Shown here: positions 48,001-57,083 of the stretch, in pieces
How positions within the stretch are numbered: position 1 is the first letter of the stretch
How the letters are laid out: each line of letters opens with the position of its first letter
Source: Mikania micrantha
Taxonomy: Eukaryota; Streptophyta; Magnoliopsida; Asterales; Asteraceae
NCBI GenBank assembly: GCA_009363875.1
Contig: CM018685.1
Span: forward strand, 63,778,593-63,842,592
Direction: 5' to 3'
DNA: 64,000 nucleotides
The notes under the pieces: generated by a model
Told to the model about the DNA's origin: nothing
Databases searched by the model: none
What the model saw: the letters and a program-made list of their open reading frames with translations, nothing else
Translations under genes and position numbers: made by a program

Positions 48001-50559
48001 CTCAAACACAGTGGGATAAACAGGAGGTTCCATGGCTAAACTGCTAGGAATGTAATCAAGGTAAGCCTCAATAGCAGCAGCCTGGACCTCAACACCCACA
48101 CTCTCAACTCTCTCATCACTGTCACCTAAGTCCTGATCTCCTAACAGATCAACTCCACTAATGTAGTCCAGGCAACGATCCATAGTAGAGAAAAATGCAT
48201 CTAGAAAGTAGACCTGATCGTCCTGGCCACTGGAGTTCCTCATGGACTTTACCACATCAAAGGTGACAGTATCATCTCCAACACGCAATGAGATCTTCCC
48301 CTCAAAAACATCAATCATGGCCTTCGCCGTGCGAAGGAAAGGTCGTCCCATGATGAGGGGAACTCGGTCATCGGCCTGCATGTCAAGTATCACAAAATCA
48401 ACCGGGAAGACAAACTTGTCCACCTTCACTAGGACATTCTCAACGATCCCCCTAGGATACTTGACTGACCGATCAGCCAATGCTAAACTCATGCGTGTAG
48501 GTGCCGGCTCACCAAGATCTAGCTGCTTATAAATGGAATAGGGCATCAAATTGATGCTAGCACCTAGATCAGCCAATGCATGGTTCACAGAAGAACCGCC
48601 AAACAGACAGGGAATAGTAAAAATCCCTGGATCCTCAAGCTTCTCTGGCAGCTTATTCTGAACCAGAGCCGAACACCTAGCTCCTAAAGTCACGGTAGAG
48701 AGTGTCTCCAACTTCTTCTTGTTAGACAGGAGGTCTTTCAAGAACTTAGCATATTTAGGCATATGCTGGAGGGCCTCAACAAACGGGAGATTGATCTTAA
48801 GCTGCTTAAACATCTCCAAAAAGTGTCCATACTCCTGATCACGCTTCATCTGCAGTGCGCGTGCAGGATATGGAAGCTTAGTCAAGTCAATCTCAGGCTC
48901 CTCCGTCACTCTCTTACCCTTCTTCTTCTTCTCTACTTGCTCCCTCCTAATCCTATCAACTGAAGACTCGCTGCTCGGCGCGGTACTTGCTGGGACTAGC
49001 CTCACGTGCGCCCCTGCAGGAGTCTCCATCTCTATCTCCTCGTCCACCGGCTCATCCTCATCAGGTATGACCGGTGGTGGCAGCTCTACATCTCCTCCCC
49101 GACCACTACGTGTGGTCACTGCCTTCACATGACCCCTCTGGTTAGGGTCAGTGTTCGCCCTAAACGATCCATCCTGCCTACCCTCAAATCTCTTAGCTAA
49201 CTCTCCCACTGATCGCTGCAAATCTAGAAATCCAGCCTGTTGGTTCCTCAACAGTGTATCATGCTCCTCGATCTTCTGGTCCCGCAGCTTATCCTTGTCC
49301 ATAATCTGCTGAAGCATCTTCATCTGCTGCGCCATCATGTCCTCAAGCTTCGTGTCTCTGTCTCGGCTACCAGAACTCTCGGGAGTGTCTCTCTCAGTGA
49401 TCGGGATCTGACGAGCCGGTGGCTTCTCATAGGAACTGCTGCCGCTGTGGTTGCCCCGCCAATTGGACTGCTGATGCTGATGCTGTCCCTGGTTCTGATT
49501 CCTCCAATGTGAATTCTGATTCCAGCTCGGGTTTTGGTTGAAAGGCCTATTCCATCCAGAATTGATGGCCTCAACCTGTGCCTGATCAGTGACCGGGCAC
49601 TCAGCAGTGGTATGTCCACCCCTACATATCTCACACCTAGCAGCAGCCATCTTCAATTCCTTAATATCCTTAGCAAGTGCCTCTAAAGCTGCGGCGGTGC
49701 TAGTGTCAGGGGTGACATGGTGCATTCCTCTAACAGGAATGGGCGGTGCAACAGTGGGCTTAGCTGCCGGTGCAGCTCTCCTCGCGTATGATGGGTCCTC
49801 ATACTCGGCTAGGGCAAAGTCCTCGAACATCGCCTCACACTCCTCCGGCTCCTTCTTATCCATGATGTGCCCCCCAGCGGCTGTATTGAATCTGCGCTTC
49901 GTCTCCAGTGTCAGTCCATTATAGAACTTCTCAACGAGGGCCCAATCGGATAGGCCGTGCTGTGGGCATCTGCTCAGAAGGGAGTTAAACCTCTCCCATG
50001 CCATGTAGTATGGCTCATCCTCGTCCATCCTAAACGAGTGGATCTGATCCCGTAATCTGGCCGATTTAGAAGGAGGATAATACTTCTTCAGGAATTTCGT
50101 CTGAAGATCAGCCCATGTGGTAATCGAGTCCCTAGGAAGAAGGTTCAGCCACGTAGCAGCTCGTCCGGCGAGTGTGAATGGAAACAAACGAAGGTAGACG
50201 GCCTCCTCCGAAACTCCATTGATGCGGAACGTGTCGCATATACGAACAAAGAGAGAGAGATGGCCTGGTGCATCCTCGTCGTCCAGGCCATGAAACTGTG
50301 TCGAATTCGTGATCGTCGACATCACGTGGGACGGGATCTGCCAGTTGTTGTTGTTGACACCCGGTCTTGTGATGGCAGACCGGGCACCGACAACCCCATG
50401 ACTGGCTAGCTCGTGAACAGTCCGCCTCGGTGGCGGGTGTGGTGGTGGATCCATGTCAACAAAGGGATCAAGAAAACTTACCTGTTGTCGGCCCCGCAGG
50501 ATCTGCTCTGGTGATGTAAGCTCGAACTCTGGTGCTCCACAAGATCGGGTATGGGGCAT
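45016..50559 (-). CDS. Athila gag-pol polyprotein
   Basis: 1847 residues in one open frame. Gag (about 80-260) with FRINGVSEEAVYLRLFPF and AGRAATWLN; a CCHC-like knuckle CEICRGGHTTAEC near 305; protease with ALADLGASINLMPYS (catalytic Asp); reverse transcriptase with WVSPVHVVPKKGG, MPFGLCNAPATFQRCM and VFMDDFSVFG (catalytic Asp pair); RNase H from MCDASDFAVGAVLGQ through YTTTEKELLA; integrase with a zinc region (HCHEGLTGGHHG...CRKCDSC) and a DDE core (WGIDFMGPFP, LISDRGTHF, GQVENANRG). The FMDDF box, primer type and extra ORF support the Athila clade. No stop or frameshift was seen, which with the near-identical LTRs makes this a potentially active copy. Confidence 0.95.
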   Translation of the reverse strand: MPHTRSCGAPEFELTSPEQILRGRQQVSFLDPFVDMDPPPHPPPRRTVHELASHGVVGARSAITRPGVNNNNWQIPSHVMSTITNSTQFHGLDDEDAPGHLSLFVRICDTFRINGVSEEAVYLRLFPFTLAGRAATWLNLLPRDSITTWADLQTKFLKKYYPPSKSARLRDQIHSFRMDEDEPYYMAWERFNSLLSRCPQHGLSDWALVEKFYNGLTLETKRRFNTAAGGHIMDKKEPEECEAMFEDFALAEYEDPSYARRAAPAAKPTVAPPIPVRGMHHVTPDTSTAAALEALAKDIKELKMAAARCEICRGGHTTAECPVTDQAQVEAINSGWNRPFNQNPSWNQNSHWRNQNQGQHQHQQSNWRGNHSGSSSYEKPPARQIPITERDTPESSGSRDRDTKLEDMMAQQMKMLQQIMDKDKLRDQKIEEHDTLLRNQQAGFLDLQRSVGELAKRFEGRQDGSFRANTDPNQRGHVKAVTTRSGRGGDVELPPPVIPDEDEPVDEEIEMETPAGAHVRLVPASTAPSSESSVDRIRREQVEKKKKGKRVTEEPEIDLTKLPYPARALQMKRDQEYGHFLEMFKQLKINLPFVEALQHMPKYAKFLKDLLSNKKKLETLSTVTLGARCSALVQNKLPEKLEDPGIFTIPCLFGGSSVNHALADLGASINLMPYSIYKQLDLGEPAPTRMSLALADRSVKYPRGIVENVLVKVDKFVFPVDFVILDMQADDRVPLIMGRPFLRTAKAMIDVFEGKISLRVGDDTVTFDVVKSMRNSSGQDDQVYFLDAFFSTMDRCLDYISGVDLLGDQDLGDSDERVESVGVEVQAAAIEAYLDYIPSSLAMEPPVYPTVFEVESSEPADKPSVEAPPSLELKELPPHLEYAFLDGDSDLPVIISAALTAVEKSRLIAVLKEHKQAIAWRLMDIKGIHPSFCTHRILMEEDYKPVVQPQRRLNPNMGEVVKKEVLRLLDAGLIYPISDSSWVSPVHVVPKKGGMTVVVNERKEIVPTRTVTGWRVCIDYRKLNDATRKDHFPLPFIDQMLERLAGQQFYCFLDGFSGYFQIPIAPEDQEKTTFTCPYGTFAYRRMPFGLCNAPATFQRCMVAIFQDMIETSMEVFMDDFSVFGSSFDQCLINLERMLRRCVETNLMLNWEKCHFMVTEGIVLGHKISRDGIQVDKAKIETISKLPPPTSVKAVRSFLGHAGFYRRFIKDFSKITRPITRLLEKEVEFVFDDDCVRAFEFLKERLVSAPILIAPDWSQPFELMCDASDFAVGAVLGQRVDKHFHPIYYASKTLDGAQENYTTTEKELLAVVYAFDKFRSYLVLSKTVVYTDHAALRYLFAKKDAKPRLIRWILLLSEFDIEIKDKKGDENVAADHLSRLEDPEREFIREGAMRDCFPQETLMSVGIEEICRTDRLDEGLPWFSDIANYLANGFLLKGLTFQQRKKFFADTRHYIWDAPYLFRVCADQVFRRCVSREEGLEILRHCHEGLTGGHHGPSSTAKKVFDSGFYWPTIFKDAHELCRKCDSCQRTGNISSRNEMPQHPIQVVEIFDVWGIDFMGPFPASRGNRYILVAIDYVSKWVEAQALPTNDARVVVRFLKHLFCRFGTPRALISDRGTHFCNVQMDKVLAKYGVTHRLSTAYHPQTSGQVENANRGVKRILERTVGHTRKDWADKLDDALWAFRTAFKNPIGTTPYRMVYGKACHLPVELEHKAFWALKAVNLDMSQAAKHRFLQLHELDELRDDAYARSWSYKERTKALHDRRLRNVKEFAKGDRVLVYDSRLRLFPGKLKSRWRGPFMIREVFPHGAVELESGDHTWKVNEHRLKPYIGGPIPSDEEVILLESRAG

Positions 50560-50787
50560 GCAAATACCAAAACCCTAATCAAATAAGCAAGTAAGACTCA
50601 CATATTCACAAAGAAAATCCTAATCTAAGGCTCAAATAACAGATAACAGATAAAGGCACTAAGAAGAAAAATACAAACTTAACCTAAAAAGGAAAACTAA
50701 GCTAATAGGGGGAAAGAAAAAGAAACTAAGAAAAAGGAGCAACTAAAGGCCACAGTCTAAGTAATTGTTGCTATTGCCTAGTATCCC

Positions 50788-50806
50788 CGGCAACGGCGCC
50801 AAAAAC
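50788..50806 (-). promoter_or_regulatory. Athila primer binding site
   Basis: The minus strand reads TGGCGCCGTTGCCGGGGA a few bases after the 5' LTR, complementary to the 3' end of tRNA-Asp as in Athila elements. Confidence 0.85.
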
Positions 50807-52148
50807 TTGATGCGAGCGGTCAGTATACTAAAAACAGAACTAAATTTAATCTAATTAACCTAAGCTAAAGACACCAAATCTAATCCTAGACCTATACTTA
50901 ACCTAAACACCTAGTAATAATCGGAAAACCTAAACTAGACCGCTCCTAAGGCAAGTGTACCTGTCGGGTGCAGAATAGCTGACGGAAGTCCGGATATCGA
51001 ACCACGGACACTAGTGTGGCAAACTAACCTAGACTGTAAACTAAACTAAAGTAAGAGAGGGGGGGTTTTGGTGCAACTGATAAAATAATCAGACTGAGTT
51101 TAACTAAGTGAACTAAACTAACAACTACACTAAGAACAGCAACACTAAAACTGAAACTGAATCTGGAATCTGAATATGATGAGGAAAAACAGGTGTACTT
51201 AGGCTGGGAATCAAAAGTGTGACCGATGCTGATCTGGACTGATTTACTAAGGATGAAGACTAGGATCTTAATGAACAGACCTAAAATACCTAAAGGGGAC
51301 CCAGATCAGATACCAGGCAACTCCAATAGAAATCCTAAGTCTGTAATGAATACACTAGTCAATCGGGTATCCTCCCGGACTCCCCGACATGCATTTGCAC
51401 TCTAACTGGTGTATCACCTCCCGGATTTCTCCACCAGTTTGCATCCTAAGATACTAGAGAGTCATAAAGTTGACAACTTTAACATGGATTGACACTTACA
51501 CTAAGTAGATCTAAGACAACGCCCTCCCGGGTCGTTCAACTCAAAATTCCTAAGTGTAAGAGACCAACCATCTAACCTATCACCTCCCGGATTTCTAGGT
51601 TAGGTCACAAATGCAAATAACTATACTTAATGAAGTCTAATCCTATGGAATGTGATCAACAACCCATAAACTAACCTAAAACACAAAGTAGTAGGCCTAA
51701 CATGCATCTATGTGTGGAAAGACATTCCTAAACACATGTGGATCAAACATACACCAAATATAATCATTCCACATCTGTAATAATCATTAAAGTTTCAAGC
51801 TTTACAACTGATTACAAAGCAAACATCATCATTAAGCATAAATCAAGTCCATAATCATCAAAGTTCACAACTTTATCATCCCAAACCTAAGTACAACCAT
51901 AGATCTAGCCACAAATCATAACTACAGTAGCTAAACAAGTCTGAAAAAGGTCTATAAACATTAAAAATCCAAACTTTAAACCAAGAACATGAAAAGTAAA
52001 GAGAAATACTCAAGATCTAGCTCCTTCTTCACTCTAACAAGCCCTAATCAAGCCAAACACTCCATGGTTAAGCTCCAGCTGCTCCAAGGCTTGATTAGGG
52101 TTCCAAATGCGCAGAAGAAGGTCCCAAAAGCGGCTAGAATGCGATCCA

Positions 52149-52154
52149 TTTATA
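52149..52154 (-). promoter_or_regulatory. Athila LTR TATA box
   Basis: The minus strand reads CCTCTATAAATGG, a good TATA box. Transcription would start about 30 bp further on, near 52120. Confidence 0.65.
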
Positions 52155-52192
52155 GAGGGCTTGAAATTAGGGTTTTTGGGCTAAAAATCATC

Positions 52193-52315
52193 TTAGGCGC
52201 ATAGCCTAGCGCACACAAGGGTGTGGCTAGGCTATGCGCGCGGAATAAATGAGAAATTTCGCCAGATGAGGCTAGGCGCATAGCCTAGCGCACAGGAGGC
52301 CCACGCTAGGCTATG
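52193..52315 (-). promoter_or_regulatory. Paired hairpins in Athila U3
   Basis: First hairpin: GCGCATAGCCTAGC (52198-52211) pairs with GCTAGGCTATGCGC, and the inner CACAC pairs with GTGTG, leaving a 4-base loop. Second: GCATAGCCTAGCG (about 52278) pairs with CGCTAGGCTATGC. Both lie 40-170 bp upstream of the TATA box and are present in each LTR. Confidence 0.75.
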
Positions 52316-53872
52316 CTCCTAGGGCAGTTTTTCCAAATTTCTTTGTAATTGCACCCGCATTTGATTCCGACGCCCGTTTGCCTTCATTTCCGCTCCTCCG
52401 GGCCACATTCCTGCACAAAAACAATAAAATGTAAAAAGGAACTAGAATCGACTCGAAATATATACAAAACTACCGAAAACCGACTCGAATATGTACGAAA
52501 ACTGATGTGTTAAACTAACACATCAGGCATATACCCATTGGCTTATGCTATAGTAGAGGCAGAGAATTTACACTCATGGTCATGGTTTTTGAGCATTTTG
52601 AGAGAGGATCTTGGGCTGGAAATCAACGCAAACGTCACCTTCATATCTAATAGACATAAAGGCATCATCCCAGCCATTGCATATGAATTCCCTTCTGCAC
52701 AACACATGTACTGTGTTAGGCACATCCTACAAAACATGAGTACATGTTATGGGGTATAGCCACTGCAACAACAGTTGAGTATTTTACCAAAAAGATGGAA
52801 GAGTTGAAAGAAATGAATGAAGGATGCTATAAGTGGTTAAACCAAATTCCACCTGTTCATTGGACTAGAAGCCACTTCACAGGTATTACCAACTTCCATT
52901 TTCATAATATGTGTACAATTGGTGTTAGCTTTTTACATGTTAAGATATTGTATATTGGTTTGTAGGTAGCGTAAAGAGTGATGTGCTGTTAAATAACCTA
53001 TGTGAGGTTTTTAACTCTAGGTTGGTTGATGGTAGGGATAAACCCATTATTACAGCTTTGGAATTTGTTAGAGAATATCTAATGAAAATGATAGTCAATG
53101 TGGGGAAGCTGATAGAGAAGAGTGATGGTTTGTTAACTCCAACAGTGACAAAAAAGTTTGAAATCATAAAAAACCAAGCAGCAAAACTAACAGTCAAATG
53201 GAATGACGGATCAAAGTACCAAGTTACAGGATTTAATGGTGAGCAATATGTCATTGATGTTGTTGAGAAAGTATGTTCATGCAGAAACTGGGAACTTTTA
53301 AGCATCCCATGTAAGCATGCAGTTGCAGCTAACTGGGACATGGATTTGAATGGGATGGAGGTTGATATTCCGGAGAAGTGGGTAGACAGGTGTTTCTGGC
53401 TTGATACATGGAAGGAGGTCTATTCTCACAAGGTGGAACCAATAAATGGGAGGTGCATGTGGCCAAAATCAAAGTGTCCCACAGAGTTGAAGGAACCAAT
53501 TCACCACAAGCCAATAGGAAGGCCCAGGAAGATGAGAAAAAAGGATGCTCTTGAGAAGGATGATGATATGGTCAAGAATGGTAAGCTTACAAGAAGGTGG
53601 AACAATGTAACTTGTTCAAAGTGTGGAAAAAAGGGTCACAACAAAAAAACATGTCGGGGTCAAGGTCAACCATCATCTAATGCTGCTTAGTTTGTTTAGT
53701 GATACATTTTGGTAGTTTAATGTGGTTGTTTCTATAAGACAGTTTAATGTGTTTGTGGGATGATACATTTTGGTGTTTTAATGTGGTTTGTTTAGTGATA
53801 CATTTTAGTTGATGAAACAAAACATTACATTACATAAACATACATTACATTATAGATCAAACTACCATTACA

Positions 53873-54356
53873 TTACCAATCATGAAACACTACATAACCA
53901 TTACAAAAGATTAACTTAAACCACATTTGGACTACATGAGAAAAAAAAACCAACACCCAAAAAGCAACAAAAAATAACCAGATTCCAATCAAGCACATGT
54001 TTTTCCTATGTAGTTGAGCACTTTGTTCTTTGATTCTTTGTTCAAATTGCTCTCGCGATCTCAACAGCCCTGGAATGATCACACTAGACCGAGCACACAT
54101 GGGAGGATCAATCCATATAAAAAAGTTACACTTGGATTTATGTAAACACAAGATGATGAAAGGGTTTAAAGAAGGCAGATACATTTGAGGATAAATCAAG
54201 GGTTTTAGAGAAGAGAAGGCAGGTACATTTGAGGATAAATCAAAGGATTAGGGTTGCAATTACCGATACAGGGCAAGTGTAGAACCGACGTCCAGGGTTG
54301 TTATTGGTCCACGAAGTCTTCATTGTTGCTAATCTTCCACAATGACATACCACCAT
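53873..54356 (-). CDS. zf-GRF zinc-finger protein with membrane helix, carried by the MULE
   Basis: Two exons on the minus strand: 54356-54264 (31 codons) and 54130-53873, joined in phase 0 with GT/AG borders; 116 residues in all. Exon 1 encodes CHCGRLATMKTSWTNNN then PGRRFYTCP; exon 2 continues CNFFIWIDPPMCARSSVIIP, giving the Cys set and GRRFY signature of the GRF-type zinc finger. A short charged helix (SREQFEQRIKEQSAQLHRK) and a hydrophobic segment (CLIGIWLFFVAFWVLVFF) follow, the layout of many small plant zf-GRF proteins. The gene faces the transposase gene tail to tail and starts about 58 bp inside the right TIR, so the TIR is the likely promoter. No damage was seen. Its role in transposition, if any, is unknown. 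Confidence 0.8.
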
Positions 54357-54413
54357 GTTTGATGTCTGCGTTCTCTGTTTTAAGGCTTCTTTCCGCACTG
54401 GGAGGAAGAAAGG

Positions 54414-54624
54414 TTTAAAACCAGAAGAGAAGTGGAAAGGATGATAATGCCCTCACGTGCTAGGCACGTGAGGCTAAAACCGTTAATTTTAAACGGCAGG
54501 TTACCCTAATACCCAGTGGTGAAACGTTTTAAGGAATTTAAGGACCTAGAATGTTATAAAAACAAGTTAGTACCCAAACCTGGGAATCCCGATAAACCAC
54601 AAGGACCAATTGTGTAATTAACTC
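54414..54624 (-). repeat. MULE right TIR
   Basis: Inverted partner of the left TIR; probable promoter of the zf-GRF gene. Confidence 0.85.
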
Positions 54625-54749
54625 CAAAATAAAATAATATACCAATATGTCCATGAATCTAGGATTTATGAGTGAATATTAGACAACTTTGTTTTGTTAT
54701 TTTCTTACGGGAAATCAAATCAGTAACTTATTTGTCGGTTCTAAATAGC

Positions 54750-55436
54750 GAGTGGCGGATCCAGGAATTTTTTCAATGGGTTCGCCATTTTCCGACATTT
54801 TAATTAAATTGAACCGGACATAAAAAATTTCGGTTCGGGTTGACGATTTGGGTCTTCTAATATTCTTCACGTAATAACAGTGCGATATATTAAGCCAATG
54901 ATTATAATTAAAAATGCCGTTATTAAAGAGTTCGATGGTACAATGTGCATTTTTGTTTAAGATTTCTGATCTCCAGACCAAGCGGGAGACAAGGGGGTCC
55001 TGCGCCCTTGTGGGGTCCAAGGTGGCGGTCCTGCCGGCCATTCAGCAGGCATGGGTAAAGAGGGTAACGCCCCGAAACCTAAACAAAATATACTAAGTTT
55101 GTATGACAAATATTAACCCGAGTGTTTGACCACTAATAACTACCATTTTGCTTGCTAAGTTTGTATGACCGAAAAGTGATTTTAACACGATCATATAAAA
55201 TCTAATAATTGATTATCGATTTTTCTCTTACAAAGATCACTTAACTCAAACCAAGTTGACAAATTGCTGTGAAAATTACATTAAAAATTCACTCTTAAAA
55301 ATCCTAATGAGTTCACCCCTAAAACATTAATGGGTTCACTCTATTGTTCAACTATTTCGAAAAAAAATTCCTACTAAAGAGTCGAAGCACGGCGGGTTCC
55401 CGTGAACCCGCTAGCGTCTACCTACATCCGCCCATG
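54750..55436. mobile_element. hAT-type element with 8-bp target duplication
   Basis: TAAATAGC flanks both sides (54742-54749, 55437-55444). The ends are inverted: GAGTGGCGGATCCAGG on the left, and the right reads CATGGGCGGATGTAGG on the other strand. It is 687 bp with no transposase frame. Confidence 0.85.
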
Positions 55437-55444
55437 TAAATAGC

Positions 55445-55965
55445 GTTATATGAGTTGTATGGTTGGGCATTTAAAAATTATCCAATCTGACTGTGATTAA
55501 CTAACCCCCCACGCAAGTCCACTCATTTGTTGTGGTTTTTCCTTCGTTATTTAGTAGATACCAATTTTTAATGCATTTATTGAAGAATTGGTATATAAAC
55601 GCTCTGATTCTAAACTCACAAAAAAACAACACAAATAGAAATTGACACAGGAAAACATAACCGTAGCAATGTTGGCTGACTCATCACCACCCAAGTTGCC
55701 ACATATACCATGATATTGACTTCAACATTCATATAGCCCTTTGCTGAATCAAATTGCTCTATCAATTTGCAAATGATAAAGCTGAAAAACACTTAGTTGC
55801 AAGTTGCAACTACTTTGATAATTATTTATTAAAATAGTGATTAATTAGTTATTTGTTTACTCATGTAATAATTATGCATAATAAAGTTATATTAAAATTT
55901 AAACTATATTTTGAAATTAATTTCAAGACATATTTGTTAAATCAAGCTAATACACAAGATAGTAG
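55445..55965. other. Intergenic DNA
   Basis: A TATATAAAC box at about 55591 and a later ATG (55668) open only a 14-codon frame. No gene is supported. Confidence 0.4.
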
Positions 55966-55971
55966 TCTGGA

Positions 55972-56136
55972 CATAGGTGGGCAAACCGTTTTTTAACCAG
56001 CTCCGGTTTTTAGCCTGTTCCGTTCTGGTTTTGGTCGGTTCTGGTTCGGGTTTTGCCGTGCAAAGGTGAAACTGGTTCCGCTTTTTCCGGTTCCAGTTCG
56101 AGTTATCGGTTCCAATTTCAGGTTTTTTGCCCACCT
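55972..56136. mobile_element. Short MITE with AGGTGGGCAAA ends
   Basis: The left end AGGTGGGCAAACC and right end TTTTTTGCCCACCT are inverted. The inside is rich in CGGTT/CCGGTT words. The flanking strings GTCTGGAC and GTCTGTTA agree only in part, so the target duplication is uncertain. Confidence 0.65.
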
Positions 56137-56152
56137 GTCTGTTATAATAATG

Positions 56153-56558
56153 TAGAGGTGGCAATTTTTACTCATGTTAAAGAAAATGGGTTTGTTTGGG
56201 TAAACAATTGTTATATAATGGGTTAAAATGGGTAACATCATAATATTGAATGGGTTGAGATGGGTAGCACTTGAACACAATGCGGGTCAAGACGGGTAAC
56301 CAAAAAAGTATGTAAATGCAATGAATTCAAACATTTAAAAATGATTAATAACATATTTGATGAGAAAATCACTAAAAATTATCAAAATAGACTATTTGTT
56401 TACTTATAACACATCTAAAGTTAAATTAAATTGATGTTTTTTAAGAACAATCCATTTAGACCCGAATTGATTTTGCTTAAAACTCGTCCTTACCCGCACT
56501 CATCCTGACCCAAACTCGTTCTAACCCGTTGTCCAACCCGCCCATTTTGCCAGGCATA
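56153..56558 (+). mobile_element. hAT-type MITE, cleanest family copy
   Basis: It begins TAGAGGTGGCAA and ends TTTTGCCAGGCATA, flanked by TAATAATG at 56145-56152 and 56559-56566. It is 406 bp and non-coding. Internal phrases such as GTTTGGGTAAAC, GCGGGTCAAGACGGG and CATCCTGACCC are shared with the copies at 3, 6.2, 10.2 and 19.7 kb. Confidence 0.88.
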
Positions 56559-56579
56559 TAATAATGATGTTCTTTAAAA

Positions 56580-56935
56580 AGTAGTGTTGTTTGCAAACAG
56601 CCACAAGTGGAGTGAAATTTTTTTTTGCAAAAATGGGTTCTCGCCTGGTACGAGCGATGTCTGCTAATCATTTTTCTTAACCTCGTTTAATATGCCAGGA
56701 ACCGTCACTGGTATTGGTGACTGCATGTGTGGCTTGCCACCTAAGCACATATCGCCATGACACCTCACCTTTTCAAACGAGAAAAAAAAAAGAAAAAAAA
56801 TGGTTTTTGAGATATTGTCACTGCTATTGGCAATATTTGGAGAAAAGCACCAAAATCGTACAACAAAAGCATATGTCACCCTTGTAAGTGGCGATGTCTG
56901 CTTGTCCGATACAAAAAAAAACAAACAGATCTCTA
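56580..56935. repeat. Unclassified repeat-like block
   Basis: GCGATGTCTGCT occurs twice (56654, 56891), and GTCACTGGTATTGGTGAC and GTCACTGCTATTGGC recall the GCCACT...AGTGGC motifs of the giant foldback. No termini were found. Confidence 0.35.
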
Positions 56936-57083
56936 TTAATGTATAATATATAGAAATAAAGTTTTTTAAGATATTTGTTTTAGATTTTAATTATTATAAT
57001 TTTACCTCTATTAAATTCATTTATAACGTAGTTACTATATATACTAGTTCAAAACTAAAATACTTTCTTTAGTAATAATTTTT

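Larger units (their letters stand above)
37318..52525 (-). mobile_element. Athila-type Gypsy retrotransposon, young insertion
   Basis: 15,208 bp with LTRs of 1719 and 1718 bp (TGATG...CATCA) and target duplication GGCAT (37313-37317, 52526-52530). All genes are on the minus strand. The primer site matches tRNA-Asp, as in Athila. The order in its own direction is gag-pol, a GC-rich segment, an Athila extra ORF, then about 2 kb of non-coding DNA. I see only two LTR differences: a G-run of 8 versus 7, and one T/G change near 39 kb/52.4 kb. Confidence 0.95.
50808..52525 (-). repeat. Athila 5' LTR
   Basis: 1718 bp; carries the promoter and the two hairpins upstream of it. Confidence 0.93.
35653..53690 (+). 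pseudogene. MuDR-type transposase (mudrA-like), disrupted
   Basis: Visible exons: 35653-35710, 35795-36515, from 36597 onward, then after the retrotransposon 52531-52882 and 52966-53690. Order: N-terminal MuDR DNA-binding region (CNGRLSYVDF), a long Asp/Glu-rich stretch, CTFYVGQTFATNDEVK, KCPWLLYVSRL, the MULE DDE region (IIGLDGAFMKGPF with the first catalytic Asp, then after the insertion YPLAYAIVEAENLHSWSWFL), a SWIM zinc finger (CSCRNWELLSIPCKHA), and a CCHC knuckle (CSKCGKKGHNKKTC). Damage apart from the 15.2-kb insertion: a one-base shift in the A-run near 36700, three in-frame stops between 36850 and 37020, and a small deletion or shift at about 52740. The C-terminal exon is intact. Confidence 0.88.
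35360..54624 (+). mobile_element. Mutator-like element (MULE) split by Athila
   Basis: TIRs of about 210 bp at 35360-35571 and 54414-54624 are about 90% identical and begin GAGTTAATTACACAA. Flanking 9-bp strings TAAAATAAA and CAAAATAAA match at 8 of 9 positions, as expected for a Mutator target duplication. Without the inserted retrotransposon and its duplicated 5 bp the element is about 4.05 kb. It has two genes facing each other: a mudrA-type transposase starting about 80 bp inside the left TIR, and a zf-GRF gene starting about 58 bp inside the right TIR. Confidence 0.9.
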
